The notes: a model not told the origin generated them from the letters alone. A stretch of 64,000 nucleotides of DNA from GCA-020352575 sp041635475 (GCA_041635475.1 JBFKVA010000003.1:30148-94147); one strand, 5' to 3'. Counted from the first letter of the stretch, positions 35,440 through 44,107 are shown. Translations and numbers: made by a program.

Positions 35440-36137
35440 CGCGACCTCCCCCGGCCCTCGAGTCGGTAGAACGCGAAGTTGGCGACGAACGCCAGGGTGA
35501 GCAGGATGATGCCGAGGGCCAGGGCCAGGGCGAAGTTGCCCTTGCGGGTCTCGAGGACGATCGCCGTGGTGAGGACGCGGGTCTCGGACTCGATGTTCCC
35601 GCCGACGAGCAACACCGCTCCGACCTCCGAGATGATCGCCCCGAACGCCGCCACGACCGCGGCCGTGACCCCTCCTCGGACTTCGACGAGGGTCGTGAAC
35701 GCGAGTTGACGACGGGTGGCGCCCAGGGCACGGAGCTGGAGGGGGAGGTTGGGGTCGACTCCTTGGACCGCCGACATGGTGAGACCCACCACGAGTGGAA
35801 GGGCCAGGATCGACTGGGCGACGATCATCCCCGTCGGGGTGAACAGCCAGCCGAGGGCACCGAGTGGACCCTCCCGGGAGAGGAACATGTACACGAAGAG
35901 GCCGACGACGACGGGGGGCAGGCCCATGCCCGTGTAGACGAGCGGCACGATGAGGCCGGCCCCCGGGAGCCGGTGGCTCAGGCCCATCGCGGCTCCTAAC
36001 GGGATCCCGATCAGCATGGCGATGAGGAGCGCACCTCCGGTGACCCGCAACGTGAGCCCGACGATCTCGAGGAGGGCGGCATCTCCCTCGGCGAGGAGGC
36101 GCACGGCGGAGGTGAGGGCATCGACGAGGGTCCGCAT
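35436..36137 (-). CDS. tupB: tungstate ABC transporter permease
   Basis: A 233-residue membrane permease with about five helices of the binding-protein-dependent type. The EAA-like loop is seen around LRALGATRRQLAFTTLVEVR. Start chosen as the ATG at 36137 (MRTLVDALTSAV); a TTG at 36146 three codons upstream is an alternative. It sits between the tupA gene (35-base gap) and tupC (overlap), the classical tupABC order. Pair with TupA and TupC in tungstate uptake. Confidence 0.85.
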   Translation of the reverse strand: MRTLVDALTSAVRLLAEGDAALLEIVGLTLRVTGGALLIAMLIGIPLGAAMGLSHRLPGAGLIVPLVYTGMGLPPVVVGLFVYMFLSREGPLGALGWLFTPTGMIVAQSILALPLVVGLTMSAVQGVDPNLPLQLRALGATRRQLAFTTLVEVRGGVTAAVVAAFGAIISEVGAVLLVGGNIESETRVLTTAIVLETRKGNFALALALGIILLTLAFVANFAFYRLEGRGRSR

Positions 36138-36171
36138 GTCGGGCAATCATGGCAGGGCCGCAGCCCGTGGC

Positions 36172-37020
36172 CTACCGGGAGTGCCAGGCCTCCGAGTCCG
36201 GGTAGAAGAGGGTTTCCCCTCCCGGTGAGGTGAACCCTCCTATGAGCTCCTGCGCCTCGATGCTCGTGATCCACTCGACGAAACGCTCGGCCAGGTCGGA
36301 GGCAACGCCCGGCGTGACCGGCGTGACCGCGATGACGCCGTACGGGTTGCGAAGGCTCGAGTCGGGGTTGTCGGCGATCGAGTCACCTCCGAAGAGGATG
36401 TCCAGGCCGGTCAGGTTCTCTCTCTGGGACAGAAACGTCGCCCGGTCGGCAAGGGTGTAGGCCGAGGTCTCCTCGGAGAACTCCAGCGTCGAGCCCATGC
36501 CCTGGCCGATCGACTTGTACCACCGGCCCGAGGGATCCAGGCCGACCCGCGCCCACAACGACATCTCCTTGGAGTGGGTCCCACTCTCGTCCCCGCGAGA
36601 GGCGAACGTCGCCTCGGCTGCGGCGATGGCCGCGAAGGCCTCGGCGGCCGTCGCCATGCCCACGATGCCGGCCGGGTCACCGGGAGGGCCGACGATGACG
36701 AAGTCGTTGTACATGACGTCATGACGGGCGATGCCGTGGCCGGCGGCGACGAACGCCTCTTCGCGGGCCCGGGCGTGCACGAGGACCACGTCGGCGTCCC
36801 CCGCCTCGCCCAAGGCCAGAGCCTGGCCCGTACCGACGGCGACCACCTCGACCCGAGCGTCGAACCGGGCCTCGAACACCGGCAGGATCGCGTCGAGGAG
36901 TCCCGAGTCGTAGGTGCTCGTCGTCGTCGCCAGCCTCAGGACGCGAGGCCTGTCACCGGTACGGGCGCAGGCGACGAGGATTGCGAAGAGCAGGAAGACG
37001 ACGGCGACCCGGCGGGCCAT
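36172..37020 (-). CDS. tupA: tungstate-binding lipoprotein
   Basis: A 282-residue periplasmic/surface substrate-binding protein. Lipobox ACAR with Cys18 makes it a lipoprotein. The oxyanion-binding motif ATTTSTYDSGLL (residues 31-42) with T32-S35 is the TTTS signature that separates TupA from ModA, and SRGDESGTHSKE is the second family motif, both pointing to tungstate. A ribosome binding site GAGG lies ten bases before the ATG and a TATGCT about 40 bases upstream may be its promoter. Tungstate fits the selD and moaA genes elsewhere in the window. Confidence 0.9.
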   Translation of the reverse strand: MARRVAVVFLLFAILVACARTGDRPRVLRLATTTSTYDSGLLDAILPVFEARFDARVEVVAVGTGQALALGEAGDADVVLVHARAREEAFVAAGHGIARHDVMYNDFVIVGPPGDPAGIVGMATAAEAFAAIAAAEATFASRGDESGTHSKEMSLWARVGLDPSGRWYKSIGQGMGSTLEFSEETSAYTLADRATFLSQRENLTGLDILFGGDSIADNPDSSLRNPYGVIAVTPVTPGVASDLAERFVEWITSIEAQELIGGFTSPGGETLFYPDSEAWHSR

Positions 37021-37123
37021 GGGAACAACCTCAGATCGTTATGACCCGTCAGCATACGTCGAGCGTGGCGGCGCCAACCCACACCGGACGACGATCACCT
37101 CCCCGTCCGACACCCCGGACGAG

Positions 37124-37156
37124 CGAAGGGCCGCTGCTCGAGAGCGCGGCCCTTCG
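37124..37156 (-). terminator. hairpin downstream of gcvP
   Basis: CGAAGGGCCGC at 37124-37134 pairs perfectly over 11 bases with GCGGCCCTTCG at 37146-37156, loop of 11 bases. It stands about 70 bases past the gcvP stop and before tupA, so it can end the gcv operon. No T run follows, so it may also be a regulatory or processing structure. The rest of 37021-37224 has no open frame. Confidence 0.55.
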
Positions 37157-37224
37157 GTGTTGGTGGTTGGTGGTGAAGAGATGGTAGGAGCCGTTTCCCA
37201 CCACCGCAAGGGGTTCGTGCGACG

Positions 37225-40029
37225 TCAGTCTTCGTACGCCCCCACCGGCGGACACGAGCACACGAGGTTGCGGTCGCCGTAGCCACCGTCGATCCGACCG
37301 ACCGGCGGCCAGTACTTCGACGAGCGGACACCCCCCGGGTAGGCGGCCTGTTCCCGCGAGTAGGGACGATCCCAGTCCTCACCAAGCAGGTCGTGGGCCG
37401 GGTGCGGAGCGTGGGCCAGGGCGGAGTCGGCGTGGGGAATGCGCCCGGAAGCCACCTCGTCGATCTCGGCCCGGATAGCCAGCATCGCCTCGCAGAACCG
37501 GTCGAGCTCCTCGAGGGGTTCCGACTCGGTTGGCTCCACCATGAGCGTTCCCGCCACCGGGAAACTCATCGTCGGCGCGTGGAAGCCGTAGTCGATGAGT
37601 CGTTTGGCGACGTCCTCGACCGTCACCCCGGTTCGCTCGGTGATCGGCCGGAGATCGAGGATGCACTCGTGGGCCACGAATCCGCCCTCCCCCCGGTAGA
37701 GGACGTCGAAGGAGTCACCCAGCCGAGCAGCCACGTAGTTGGCCGACAGGATCGCCACCTCGGAGGCGAGACGGAGCCCGGACGGACCCATCATCCGGAG
37801 GTACATCCAGGAGATCGGGAGGATGCCCGCCGAGCCGAAGGGTGCTGACGCCACGGCCCCCACGTCGCTGTCTCCTCCGTCGAGGGCTCGATGGCCGGGC
37901 AGGAACGGGGCCAGGTGGTCGCGCACGCCGATCGGGCCGACCCCCGGGCCGCCCCCGCCGTGGGGGATGGTGAACGTCTTGTGGAGGTTGAGGTGGGAGA
38001 CGTCTGCCCCGAACCGTCCGGGACGGGCCAGCCCGACCATGGCGTTGAGGTTGGCCCCGTCGAGGTACACCTGGCCCCCGGCGGCGTGCACGATCGAGCA
38101 GATCTCGGTGATGGACGCCTCGAACACGCCATGGGTGGAGGGGTACGTGACCATGAGGGCCCCCAGCGACGGCCCGTGCTCGGCCACCTTTGCCCGCAGG
38201 TCGTCGAGGTCCACGTTGCCCGAGGGGTCGCACCCGACCACCACGACCCGCATGCCGGCCAGAGTGGCCGAAGCCGGGTTGGTGCCGTGGGCTGATGCCG
38301 GGATGAGGCACACGTCGCGATGACCCTCCCCCCGCGAGCGGTGGAAGGCGCGGATCGCCAGGAGGCCCGCGTACTCGCCTTGGGAGCCGGCGTTGGGCTG
38401 GAGCGAGACGGCGTCGTATCCGGTGATCTCCACGAGCCACGACTCGAGGTCGTCGATGAGCCGGGCGTAGCCCTCCCACTGGTCGGCGGGAGCGAACGGG
38501 TGGAGGTTGGCGAACTCACCCCAGCTGATCGGCTCCATGGCGGCGGTCGGGTTGAGCTTCATGGTGCACGACCCGAGCGGGATCATCGAACGGTCCAGGG
38601 CAACATCCAGGTCGGAGAGGCGACGCAGGTACCGCAGCATCTCCGTCTCCGACCGGTGGTCGGAGAACACCGGGTGCGTCATGAACGCCGACGTGCGCGC
38701 CAGCTCGGACGGCAGACCCGGCGACGGCGTCTCGGCCAACTCCGTCCCGAAGACCTCGGCCACCAGTTCAAGGATCGCCTCGGTCGTCGTCTCGTCGACG
38801 CTCAGCCCCACGGTGTCAGGACCCAGGTCGCGCAGGTTGAGTCCCCGGGCCGTGGCCGCGGCGTGGATGTCGACCGCCCGACCGGGGACACGTACCGTGA
38901 GCGTGTCGAAGAACGACTCGTTGACACCGAACCCGGCAGCCACCAGGGACGCGTGGAGCCGCCCGGCGGATCGGTGGATGGCCCGGGCGATCGCGACGAG
39001 TCCCTCGGGCCCGTGGTACACGCCGTACATCGCGGCGACGACCGCCAGGAGCACCTGGGCGGTACAGATGTTGGAGGTGGCCTTCTCCCGACGGATGTGC
39101 TGCTCCCGGGTCTGCAGGGCGAGTCGGTGGGCTGGGCGCCCTCCGGAGTCGATGCTCACGCCCACCAGGCGACCGGGCAACGACCGCCGCAGCCCGTGGG
39201 GGACCGACATGAAGGCGGCGTGGGGGCCGCCGAACCCCATCGGGACCCCGAAACGCTGGGCCGAGCCGACGACGACATCGGCTCCGGCCTCCCCCGGCGG
39301 GACCAGGAGCGTGAGGGCGAGCGGATCAGCGGCAACGGCCACGAGCACGCCCGCGGCATGGGCGCGCTCGATGATCGGTACGAGGCTGCGGACGGTCCCC
39401 GACGCCCCCGGGTACTGGACGAACAGGCCGAAGTAGGAAGCGTCCACGCCGGTCGGGTCGCCGATCACGACCTCGAGACCCAACGACTCCGCTCTCGTCT
39501 CCACGACCTCGATGGTCTGCGGGAACGAGTCGGCATCGACAAGGAATCTGTCACCCATCGCCCCCTTCGACGCCCGATGGAGGAGGGTCATGGCTTCGGC
39601 CGCGGCGGTCCCCTCGTCGAGGAGCGACGCGTTCGTGATCGCCATTCCGGTGAGGTCGCTCATCATCGTCTGGAAGTTGAGAAGGGCCTCGAGGCGGCCC
39701 TGTGAGATCTCCGGCTGGTAGGGCGTGTAGGCGGTGTACCACGCCGGGTCTTCGAGGACGTTACGGCGGATGACCGGCGGGGTGACGGTCCCGTAGTAGC
39801 CCTGCCCGATGAGGCTCGTGTTCACGACGTTCATGTCCGCCAGGGAGGCGAGTTCGGCGAGCGCGAGGTGCTCGTCGATCCCCTCGGGAATCAACAGCTC
39901 CGAGTCGCGGATCCCCGGGGGAATCGTTCGATCGATGAGGTCGGCCATCGACTCGGCGCCGACGGTTTCGAGCATCGACTCGAGCTCGCCGGGACGTGGT
40001 CCGATGTGGCGGGATGGGAACTGGGTCAT
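37225..40029 (-). CDS. gcvP: glycine dehydrogenase (decarboxylating), P-protein
   Basis: A 934-residue homodimer-type P-protein of the glycine cleavage system, which decarboxylates glycine and passes the aminomethyl group to the lipoyl H-protein. It contains both halves: the N-terminal half (residues 1-450: SLIGQGYYGTVTPPVI, TAYTPYQPEISQGRLE) and the PLP-bearing C-terminal half with the lysine in LNLHKTFTIPHGGGGPG and the ending PYSREQAAYP. The ATG overlaps the gcvT stop as ATGA. No gcvH is in the window; it must be elsewhere. It is under the riboswitch upstream of gcvT. Confidence 0.97.
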   Translation of the reverse strand: MTQFPSRHIGPRPGELESMLETVGAESMADLIDRTIPPGIRDSELLIPEGIDEHLALAELASLADMNVVNTSLIGQGYYGTVTPPVIRRNVLEDPAWYTAYTPYQPEISQGRLEALLNFQTMMSDLTGMAITNASLLDEGTAAAEAMTLLHRASKGAMGDRFLVDADSFPQTIEVVETRAESLGLEVVIGDPTGVDASYFGLFVQYPGASGTVRSLVPIIERAHAAGVLVAVAADPLALTLLVPPGEAGADVVVGSAQRFGVPMGFGGPHAAFMSVPHGLRRSLPGRLVGVSIDSGGRPAHRLALQTREQHIRREKATSNICTAQVLLAVVAAMYGVYHGPEGLVAIARAIHRSAGRLHASLVAAGFGVNESFFDTLTVRVPGRAVDIHAAATARGLNLRDLGPDTVGLSVDETTTEAILELVAEVFGTELAETPSPGLPSELARTSAFMTHPVFSDHRSETEMLRYLRRLSDLDVALDRSMIPLGSCTMKLNPTAAMEPISWGEFANLHPFAPADQWEGYARLIDDLESWLVEITGYDAVSLQPNAGSQGEYAGLLAIRAFHRSRGEGHRDVCLIPASAHGTNPASATLAGMRVVVVGCDPSGNVDLDDLRAKVAEHGPSLGALMVTYPSTHGVFEASITEICSIVHAAGGQVYLDGANLNAMVGLARPGRFGADVSHLNLHKTFTIPHGGGGPGVGPIGVRDHLAPFLPGHRALDGGDSDVGAVASAPFGSAGILPISWMYLRMMGPSGLRLASEVAILSANYVAARLGDSFDVLYRGEGGFVAHECILDLRPITERTGVTVEDVAKRLIDYGFHAPTMSFPVAGTLMVEPTESEPLEELDRFCEAMLAIRAEIDEVASGRIPHADSALAHAPHPAHDLLGEDWDRPYSREQAAYPGGVRSSKYWPPVGRIDGGYGDRNLVCSCPPVGAYED

Positions 40030-41120
40030 CGTGCGTACCTATGGGGGACGAAGGGGAGTTCAACGATCTCGACGGGGACGTCCTTGCCGCGCTGGGAGGC
40101 GACGAGCCGGGTTCCGGTCGCGGCGTCTGCCGTCGGCACATACCCCATGCCGATGGCCCGGTCGACCGAGGGTCCGAAGGTGCCGGAGGTGACCACCCCC
40201 ACCTCGGTGCCGTCGGCCCGGTGGAGTGTGGCTCCTTCCCGCACCGGACGGCGGCCGCCCACGAAACCCACCCGGACCCGCTCGGTCCCGTTCTCGATTT
40301 GGTCCAGGATGACGTGCGCCCCGGCGAACCCCCCCTCCTGGCGGCGGCGCCGGTGGATCGCCCAGGTGAGCCCGGCCTCCACCGGGGTGATGTCCGGGGT
40401 GAGGTCGTGGCCGTTGAGGCAGAGCCCGGCCTCCAGGCGGAGCGAGTCGCGGGCAGCCAGTCCCACCGGCCGGACCCGTTCGTCGGCCAGGAGCAGCTTG
40501 GCCACCCGGGCACCGTCGCCGGGGCCCATGATGAGCTCGTAGCCGTCCTCGCCCGTGTAGCCGGAACGAGACGCCCACACCGAGGCGCCGTCGACGGTGA
40601 GCAAGGCGCCGTGGGAGAAGGCAAGGGCGGCGGCCTCGGGGGCGAGGCCCGACAGCACCGCCGCCGCTTCCGGGCCCTGGAGGGCGAGGATGACGGCGGG
40701 AATGAGGTCACTGACTTCGACATCGGCGCCAATTCGGCCCCGGAGGTGGGTGAGGTCGCTCTCCTTGGTGCCCGCGTTGACGACAAGCTGGAGGTGGTCG
40801 CCGCGGTTCGTCACCATGAGGTCGTCCAGGACACCTCCCGAATCGTCGAGGAAGAACGTGTAACGATTCCTCCCGAGGGCCAGCTCGCGGACGTTCGACG
40901 GCACGAGTCGCTCGAGGGCCTCAGCCGCGCCCTCACCGGAGATCTCGAGCACGCCCATGTGGGAAACGTCGAAGAGCCCGGCGAGGGACCGGGTGTGGAG
41001 GTGCTCGGCCGTCGGACCGGCCGGGTATCGGATCGGCATGGCGTAGCCGGCGAACTCGGCGAACCGCCCACCCAGCGCTGCGTGGAGGTCATGGAGCGGG
41101 ATCCTGTGGGGCTCGGACAT
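40026..41120 (-). CDS. gcvT: aminomethyltransferase, T-protein
   Basis: A 364-residue T-protein that releases ammonia from the aminomethyl-lipoyl H-protein and transfers the one-carbon unit to tetrahydrofolate. Recognised by FAGYAMPIRY near the N-terminus, GLFDVSHMGVLEISG, the catalytic-region ASRSGYTGEDGYEL and MGYVPTADA near the C-terminus. I chose ATG 41120 with GAGG five bases before it over a GTG two codons upstream. The glycine riboswitch precedes it, so expression rises with glycine. Confidence 0.95.
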   Translation of the reverse strand: MSEPHRIPLHDLHAALGGRFAEFAGYAMPIRYPAGPTAEHLHTRSLAGLFDVSHMGVLEISGEGAAEALERLVPSNVRELALGRNRYTFFLDDSGGVLDDLMVTNRGDHLQLVVNAGTKESDLTHLRGRIGADVEVSDLIPAVILALQGPEAAAVLSGLAPEAAALAFSHGALLTVDGASVWASRSGYTGEDGYELIMGPGDGARVAKLLLADERVRPVGLAARDSLRLEAGLCLNGHDLTPDITPVEAGLTWAIHRRRRQEGGFAGAHVILDQIENGTERVRVGFVGGRRPVREGATLHRADGTEVGVVTSGTFGPSVDRAIGMGYVPTADAATGTRLVASQRGKDVPVEIVELPFVPHRYAR

Positions 41121-41143
41121 GGGCACCTCGAACGACGTTCCTG

Positions 41144-41318
41144 TCCCCGACTGTCCTCGATACCTGAGAGTTTCACGCTCCGGCGCTTACTCCTTCGGCG
41201 GGCTGCACGCAGCCGCTTTCCAGCCTGGCCTCACCATCGCGGTCCGGGTGCCTGAGAGATTCCGGGTCGTTGCTCCTTCGGCGCCGATCAGTGATCGGTC
41301 TCTCCCGCGGGGCGAATC
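41144..41318 (-). promoter_or_regulatory. tandem glycine riboswitch (gcvT element)
   Basis: Two consecutive aptamers in the leader of gcvT, read on the minus strand. Aptamer 1 (about 41318-41235) begins GCGGGAGAGACC, contains GCCGAAGGAGCAA and ends CTCTCAGGCACCC. Aptamer 2 (about 41230-41144) begins GGAAAGCGGC, contains GCCGAAGGAGTAA and ends CTCTCAGGTATCG. These cores and the two-copy order are the signature of the cooperative glycine riboswitch, which turns on glycine cleavage when glycine is high. TAGCAT at 41335-41330 is a likely -10 box with the transcript starting just before aptamer 1. I see no clear terminator between aptamer 2 and the gcvT start, so control may be of translation. Confidence 0.93.
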
Positions 41319-41365
41319 GGCCAACCCGAATGCTAGTGGTGGGAGCGAGTCGTCGGCTCCCGTCT

Positions 41366-41629
41366 TCACCCGCCGATGTAGCTCGCCGCCAGCGCGACCG
41401 CTGATTCCCTCGGTCGGACACTCGGTGGGTCGGTGATCCTCTCCGCGACCCCGACCCCGATGGGCCCGTTCGCAGTCCTGACCGACCCCTCCGAGGCCGC
41501 GTTCCAGATCATGGAGATCTCCACGCCTCCAGAGCCGCCCGACCACCGACACAGCTCACCATCGGACGGGCAGACACCGACCTCGACGCCATCGGTTCGC
41601 TGCCGTGGCGGGTGACACGTGCCGATCAA
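41366..41629 (-). pseudogene. possible moaA 3'-end remnant
   Basis: A frame of 87 codons (TTG start, low confidence) whose last residues SYIGG and the DNA coding them (CCGCCGATGTAGCTC read on the plus strand, 41370-41384) match the end of the intact moaA 1 kb away; MoaA needs its C-terminal Gly-Gly, and nothing else of this frame looks like MoaA. The rest (41385-41666) shows no other gene. Reading: either a small unrelated protein or the leftover of a duplicated moaA tail. No ribosome binding site or leaderless box is seen. Confidence 0.3.
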
Positions 41630-42409
41630 AGCGCAGCCGCTCGGTCAGCCGACACACGCCGCTGCCTCACACGGTGGTTCTCATCATCGGTTTGTGTTCG
41701 GCTCGCCGTTGCACCACCTCGAAGCCCATACGGTCGAACGTCGAAGCCAGACCGGTGTACACGACCGAATCCGATTTCGTGATGTCGGTGTCCCATGGGT
41801 AGCCCTCGACGACTCGGCCACCCTGTTCCCGCACGAAGTCGATCGCCGCCGCGATCAGCACCGCCGTCAGACCCTTGCCGCGATGAGCCGGTCTCACCAC
41901 GAAGCAGGCCAACGACCAGACACCATCGATGTCGAGATCGGTCTTGAAGTATCGGGAGTTCGCCAGGCCGGGCAACGACGTCCTGGGCATGACCCGACAC
42001 CATGCCAATGGGTCCTCGTCGTCGTACGCCAGCAGGCCTGGTGGCGGACCCGCATCGACGAGATCGCGAAACGCCTGCCGGTTCGAGGCGCGACTCCCAC
42101 CCTCGCAGCCTGCGCCCCAGGCCGCGCTACTCGGACACGTCCAATACATGCACCAACACCCCCCGATCCCACCGTTGCCGACAACTGCGACGAAGTCATC
42201 GAACCGGTCGGGCGTCAGCGGCTCGACGCGATAGCCCTGCACGATCATGGCGACACCTCCACCCCCGATGCTACGAATCCAAGATCGCCCCGTTTGGAGA
42301 ACGACGTCCCCAACCACCCCCGATGCCCGCAGGCACGGTGCGCTTCCGCAGAGCGCTCACCGACCGCCCATCACGAGCTCCGAGGGGGCCCTAGCCGCCG
42401 ATGTAGCTC
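41370..42409. repeat. 15-bp direct repeat flanking a GNAT gene
   Basis: CCGCCGATGTAGCTC occurs at 41370-41384 and at 42395-42409. The second copy is the 3' end of moaA. The 1 kb between holds only a GNAT-family gene and non-coding DNA. Such a flanking copy of a gene's end is what site-specific or illegitimate insertion leaves behind; no integrase is present. Confidence 0.4.
41667..42248 (-). CDS. GNAT-family N-acetyltransferase
   Basis: A 193-residue acetyltransferase with a cysteine-rich N-terminal half (GGCWCMYWTCPS) and a GNAT core: VVRPAHRGKGLTAVLI is the acetyl-CoA pyrophosphate loop (R-G-K-G), and DSVVYTGLASTFDRMGFEVVQ the final strands. The ATG at 42248 has GGAGG seven bases before it, so a further upstream in-frame ATG at 42317 is not needed; TAGCAT about 25 bases before may be its promoter. 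Substrate unknown. Flanked by a direct repeat of the moaA end, so possibly acquired. Confidence 0.8.
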   Translation of the reverse strand: MIVQGYRVEPLTPDRFDDFVAVVGNGGIGGCWCMYWTCPSSAAWGAGCEGGSRASNRQAFRDLVDAGPPPGLLAYDDEDPLAWCRVMPRTSLPGLANSRYFKTDLDIDGVWSLACFVVRPAHRGKGLTAVLIAAAIDFVREQGGRVVEGYPWDTDITKSDSVVYTGLASTFDRMGFEVVQRRAEHKPMMRTTV

Positions 42410-43395
42410 ATCTCGACCCGCTGCCACCCGGGGGTGGCGGCCGACCGGATCTCGGAGTACCGGTCGGCGCGCTGGCGCCATGTCGCCGCCATGAGCGCGG
42501 CCAGCTCATCGTCGGTCGCCCCCGATCGGAGGGGAGTTCGTAGATCGAGGCCGTCCCCGGCGAAGAGGCACGTGTAGAGCCGGCCCTCCGCACTCAGGCG
42601 AAGGCGGGTGCACGAGCCGCAGAACGGCTGTGTCACCGACCCGATCACCCCAATCTCACCGGCTCCGTCCCGGTACTCGAACCGGGTGGCCACCTCACCC
42701 GGGTAGCTGGGCGGCACGGCGATGAGCGGCCACCGAGCATCGATCGTCGCGACGATCTCGGCTGCGCTCACCACGTCATCCAGGCGCCACCCGTTCGACA
42801 TCCCGACGTCCATGTACTCGATGAACCGCACGATGTGGCCAGTGCCGCGGAAGTGCCCGGCCAGGTCGGCCACCGTGTGGTCGTTGACCCCCCGCTTGAC
42901 AACGGCGTTGATCTTGACCGGGCCCAGGCCCACCTCGGCGGCGACGTCGATGGCCTCGAGGACGGCTGACACCGGGAAGTCGGCATCGTTCATGGCCCGG
43001 AAGACGGCCTCGTCGATGGAGTCGAGCGAGACGGTGAGGCGATTGAGGCCGGCGTCCTTCAATTGCTGAGCCCGCCGGGCGAGTGTCGACGCGTTCGTCG
43101 TGAGCGCGAGGTCGTCGATGCCGTCGATTCGGGCGAGCATCCCCACGAGTCGATGCACGTCCCGTCTCAGCAATGGCTCCCCCCCGGTGAGGCGGATCTT
43201 GGTGACCCCGAGCCCGGCGGCAGCCGTGGCAACCCTGTCGACCTCCTCGAACGTCAGGAGATCTGCGTGGGAGAGGTACACCCACTCGTGGTCGAACACC
43301 TCCCGCGGCATGCAGTACCGACAGCGGAAGTTGCAGCGGTCGGTGACCGAGATCCGAAGATCCCTGACTGGACGGCCCAGGGTGTCGAGCGTCAT
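42391..43395 (-). CDS. moaA: GTP 3',8-cyclase (molybdenum cofactor biosynthesis)
   Basis: A 334-residue radical SAM enzyme that starts molybdopterin synthesis by rearranging GTP. The N-terminal cluster is CNFRCRYC (CxxxCxxC), the second cluster is CGSCTRLRLSAEGRLYTC in the C-terminal half, and the C-terminus ends in the required Gly-Gly (SYIGG). The LTGGEPLLR and MSNGWRLDDVV sequences are typical. TACCCT at 43404-43409 lies eight bases before the ATG (leaderless). No other moa genes are in the window. With tupABC and selD it suggests a molybdo- or tungstopterin enzyme elsewhere. Confidence 0.95.
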   Translation of the reverse strand: MTLDTLGRPVRDLRISVTDRCNFRCRYCMPREVFDHEWVYLSHADLLTFEEVDRVATAAAGLGVTKIRLTGGEPLLRRDVHRLVGMLARIDGIDDLALTTNASTLARRAQQLKDAGLNRLTVSLDSIDEAVFRAMNDADFPVSAVLEAIDVAAEVGLGPVKINAVVKRGVNDHTVADLAGHFRGTGHIVRFIEYMDVGMSNGWRLDDVVSAAEIVATIDARWPLIAVPPSYPGEVATRFEYRDGAGEIGVIGSVTQPFCGSCTRLRLSAEGRLYTCLFAGDGLDLRTPLRSGATDDELAALMAATWRQRADRYSEIRSAATPGWQRVEMSYIGG

Positions 43396-43441
43396 GACAG
43401 ACGAGGGTACTGCCCTATCCGATCGATTGACCACCCCAGGT

Positions 43442-43711
43442 TCAGGCCAGGTTGAGGAACATCTGCTCGATCTCCTCCGGGGAGTAGGCCTCGACGCCCT
43501 CCTCACCCTCGTGGAGGACACAGTGACGCATCTGTGCCGCCAGGAGCCGGACCCCGGCCCGCTCCAGCGCCTTGCCGGCGGCACTCACCTGCTGCATGAC
43601 CTCCCTGCAGTCCCGGCCCTCTTCCAGCATGCGGATCACCCCACCCACCTGACCTTCGACCCGGCGAAGTCGGGTCACCGCATCCTCTGAGAACGACTGT
43701 TCGAACTTCAC
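43442..43711 (-). CDS. CsoR/CstR-family sulfur- or copper-sensing repressor
   Basis: An 89-residue all-helical DUF156 repressor. Cys35 (EEGRDCREVM) and Cys64 (MRHC) are 29 residues apart as in this family. CsoR has a copper-binding His four residues before the second cysteine; here that position is Gln60 (AAQMRHC), so Cu(I) sensing is unlikely and the protein fits persulfide-sensing CstR. The divergent gene is a rhodanese, followed by a TauE transporter: the same set as the cst locus of Staphylococcus. GTG start at 43711 has GGAGG four bases before it. Confidence 0.85.
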   Translation of the reverse strand: MKFEQSFSEDAVTRLRRVEGQVGGVIRMLEEGRDCREVMQQVSAAGKALERAGVRLLAAQMRHCVLHEGEEGVEAYSPEEIEQMFLNLA

Positions 43712-43720
43712 GAGACCTCC

Positions 43721-43744
43721 GATACCGGTACCCCGTATGGTATC
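43721..43744. promoter_or_regulatory. operator-like inverted repeat, site 1
   Basis: GATACC at 43721-43726 and GGTATC at 43739-43744 are inverted repeats around GGTACCCCGTAT. CsoR/CstR operators are GC-rich tracts with flanking A/T-rich inverted arms. The site lies 10 bases before the repressor start, so it would control the repressor itself. Confidence 0.5.
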
Positions 43745-43794
43745 AGGTGGTCGATCCCTGGCGCGCCGCCCCACCGCCTACATGCCGCGCCGGC

Positions 43795-43812
43795 ATACAC
43801 TCCCGGGGGTAT
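43795..43812. promoter_or_regulatory. operator-like inverted repeat, site 2, over rhodanese -10
   Basis: ATACACTCCCGGGGGTAT: ATAC and GTAT arms around a GC-rich centre. TACACT (43796-43801) within it is the leaderless -10 box for the rhodanese whose ATG begins at 43811, so a bound repressor would cover both promoter and start codon. Confidence 0.5.
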
Positions 43813-44107
43813 GGCGATCGTGGAACAGGTGCCGGCCGCGCAGTGGGCCCGGTGGGTCGAGTCCCGGTCCGGCGTGATGATCGACGTGCGGGAACCGGCC
43901 GAGTGGAACCTCGGCGTCCTCCCGGGGTGCGAGGTCGTGCGTCTTGCCGACCTCCCGGCCGAGGTGGCTCGTCTCGACCGCGACGTCCCGTATCTCATCG
44001 TGTGTCGCTCCGGCAACCGCAGCAACGAGGCGGCAGCGTTCCTCACCAACCTGGGCTATCGGGCCGCCAACCTCGCGGGGGGAATGGTGGCGCTCGGTCT
44101 CGCGTGA
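43811..44107 (+). CDS. rhodanese-like sulfurtransferase
   Basis: A 98-residue single-domain rhodanese. The active-site loop is CRSGNRS, with the catalytic cysteine near residue 66; the loop of six residues after Cys is that of sulfur (not arsenate/phosphate) enzymes. GHI-like N-terminal VREPAEWNLGVLPG is present. It handles persulfide or thiosulfate sulfur. The ATG follows TACACT by nine bases. It is divergent from the CstR-like repressor, which probably controls it. Confidence 0.92.
   Translation: MAIVEQVPAAQWARWVESRSGVMIDVREPAEWNLGVLPGCEVVRLADLPAEVARLDRDVPYLIVCRSGNRSNEAAAFLTNLGYRAANLAGGMVALGLA

Noticed and set aside
36172..37020. Molybdate-binding ModA or phosphate-binding PstS
   Set aside because: The TTTS motif and SRGDESGTHSKE are those of TupA.
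43442..43711. Copper-sensing CsoR
   Set aside because: The Cu-ligand His is replaced by Gln60, and the neighbours are sulfur-handling, not copper-export, genes.
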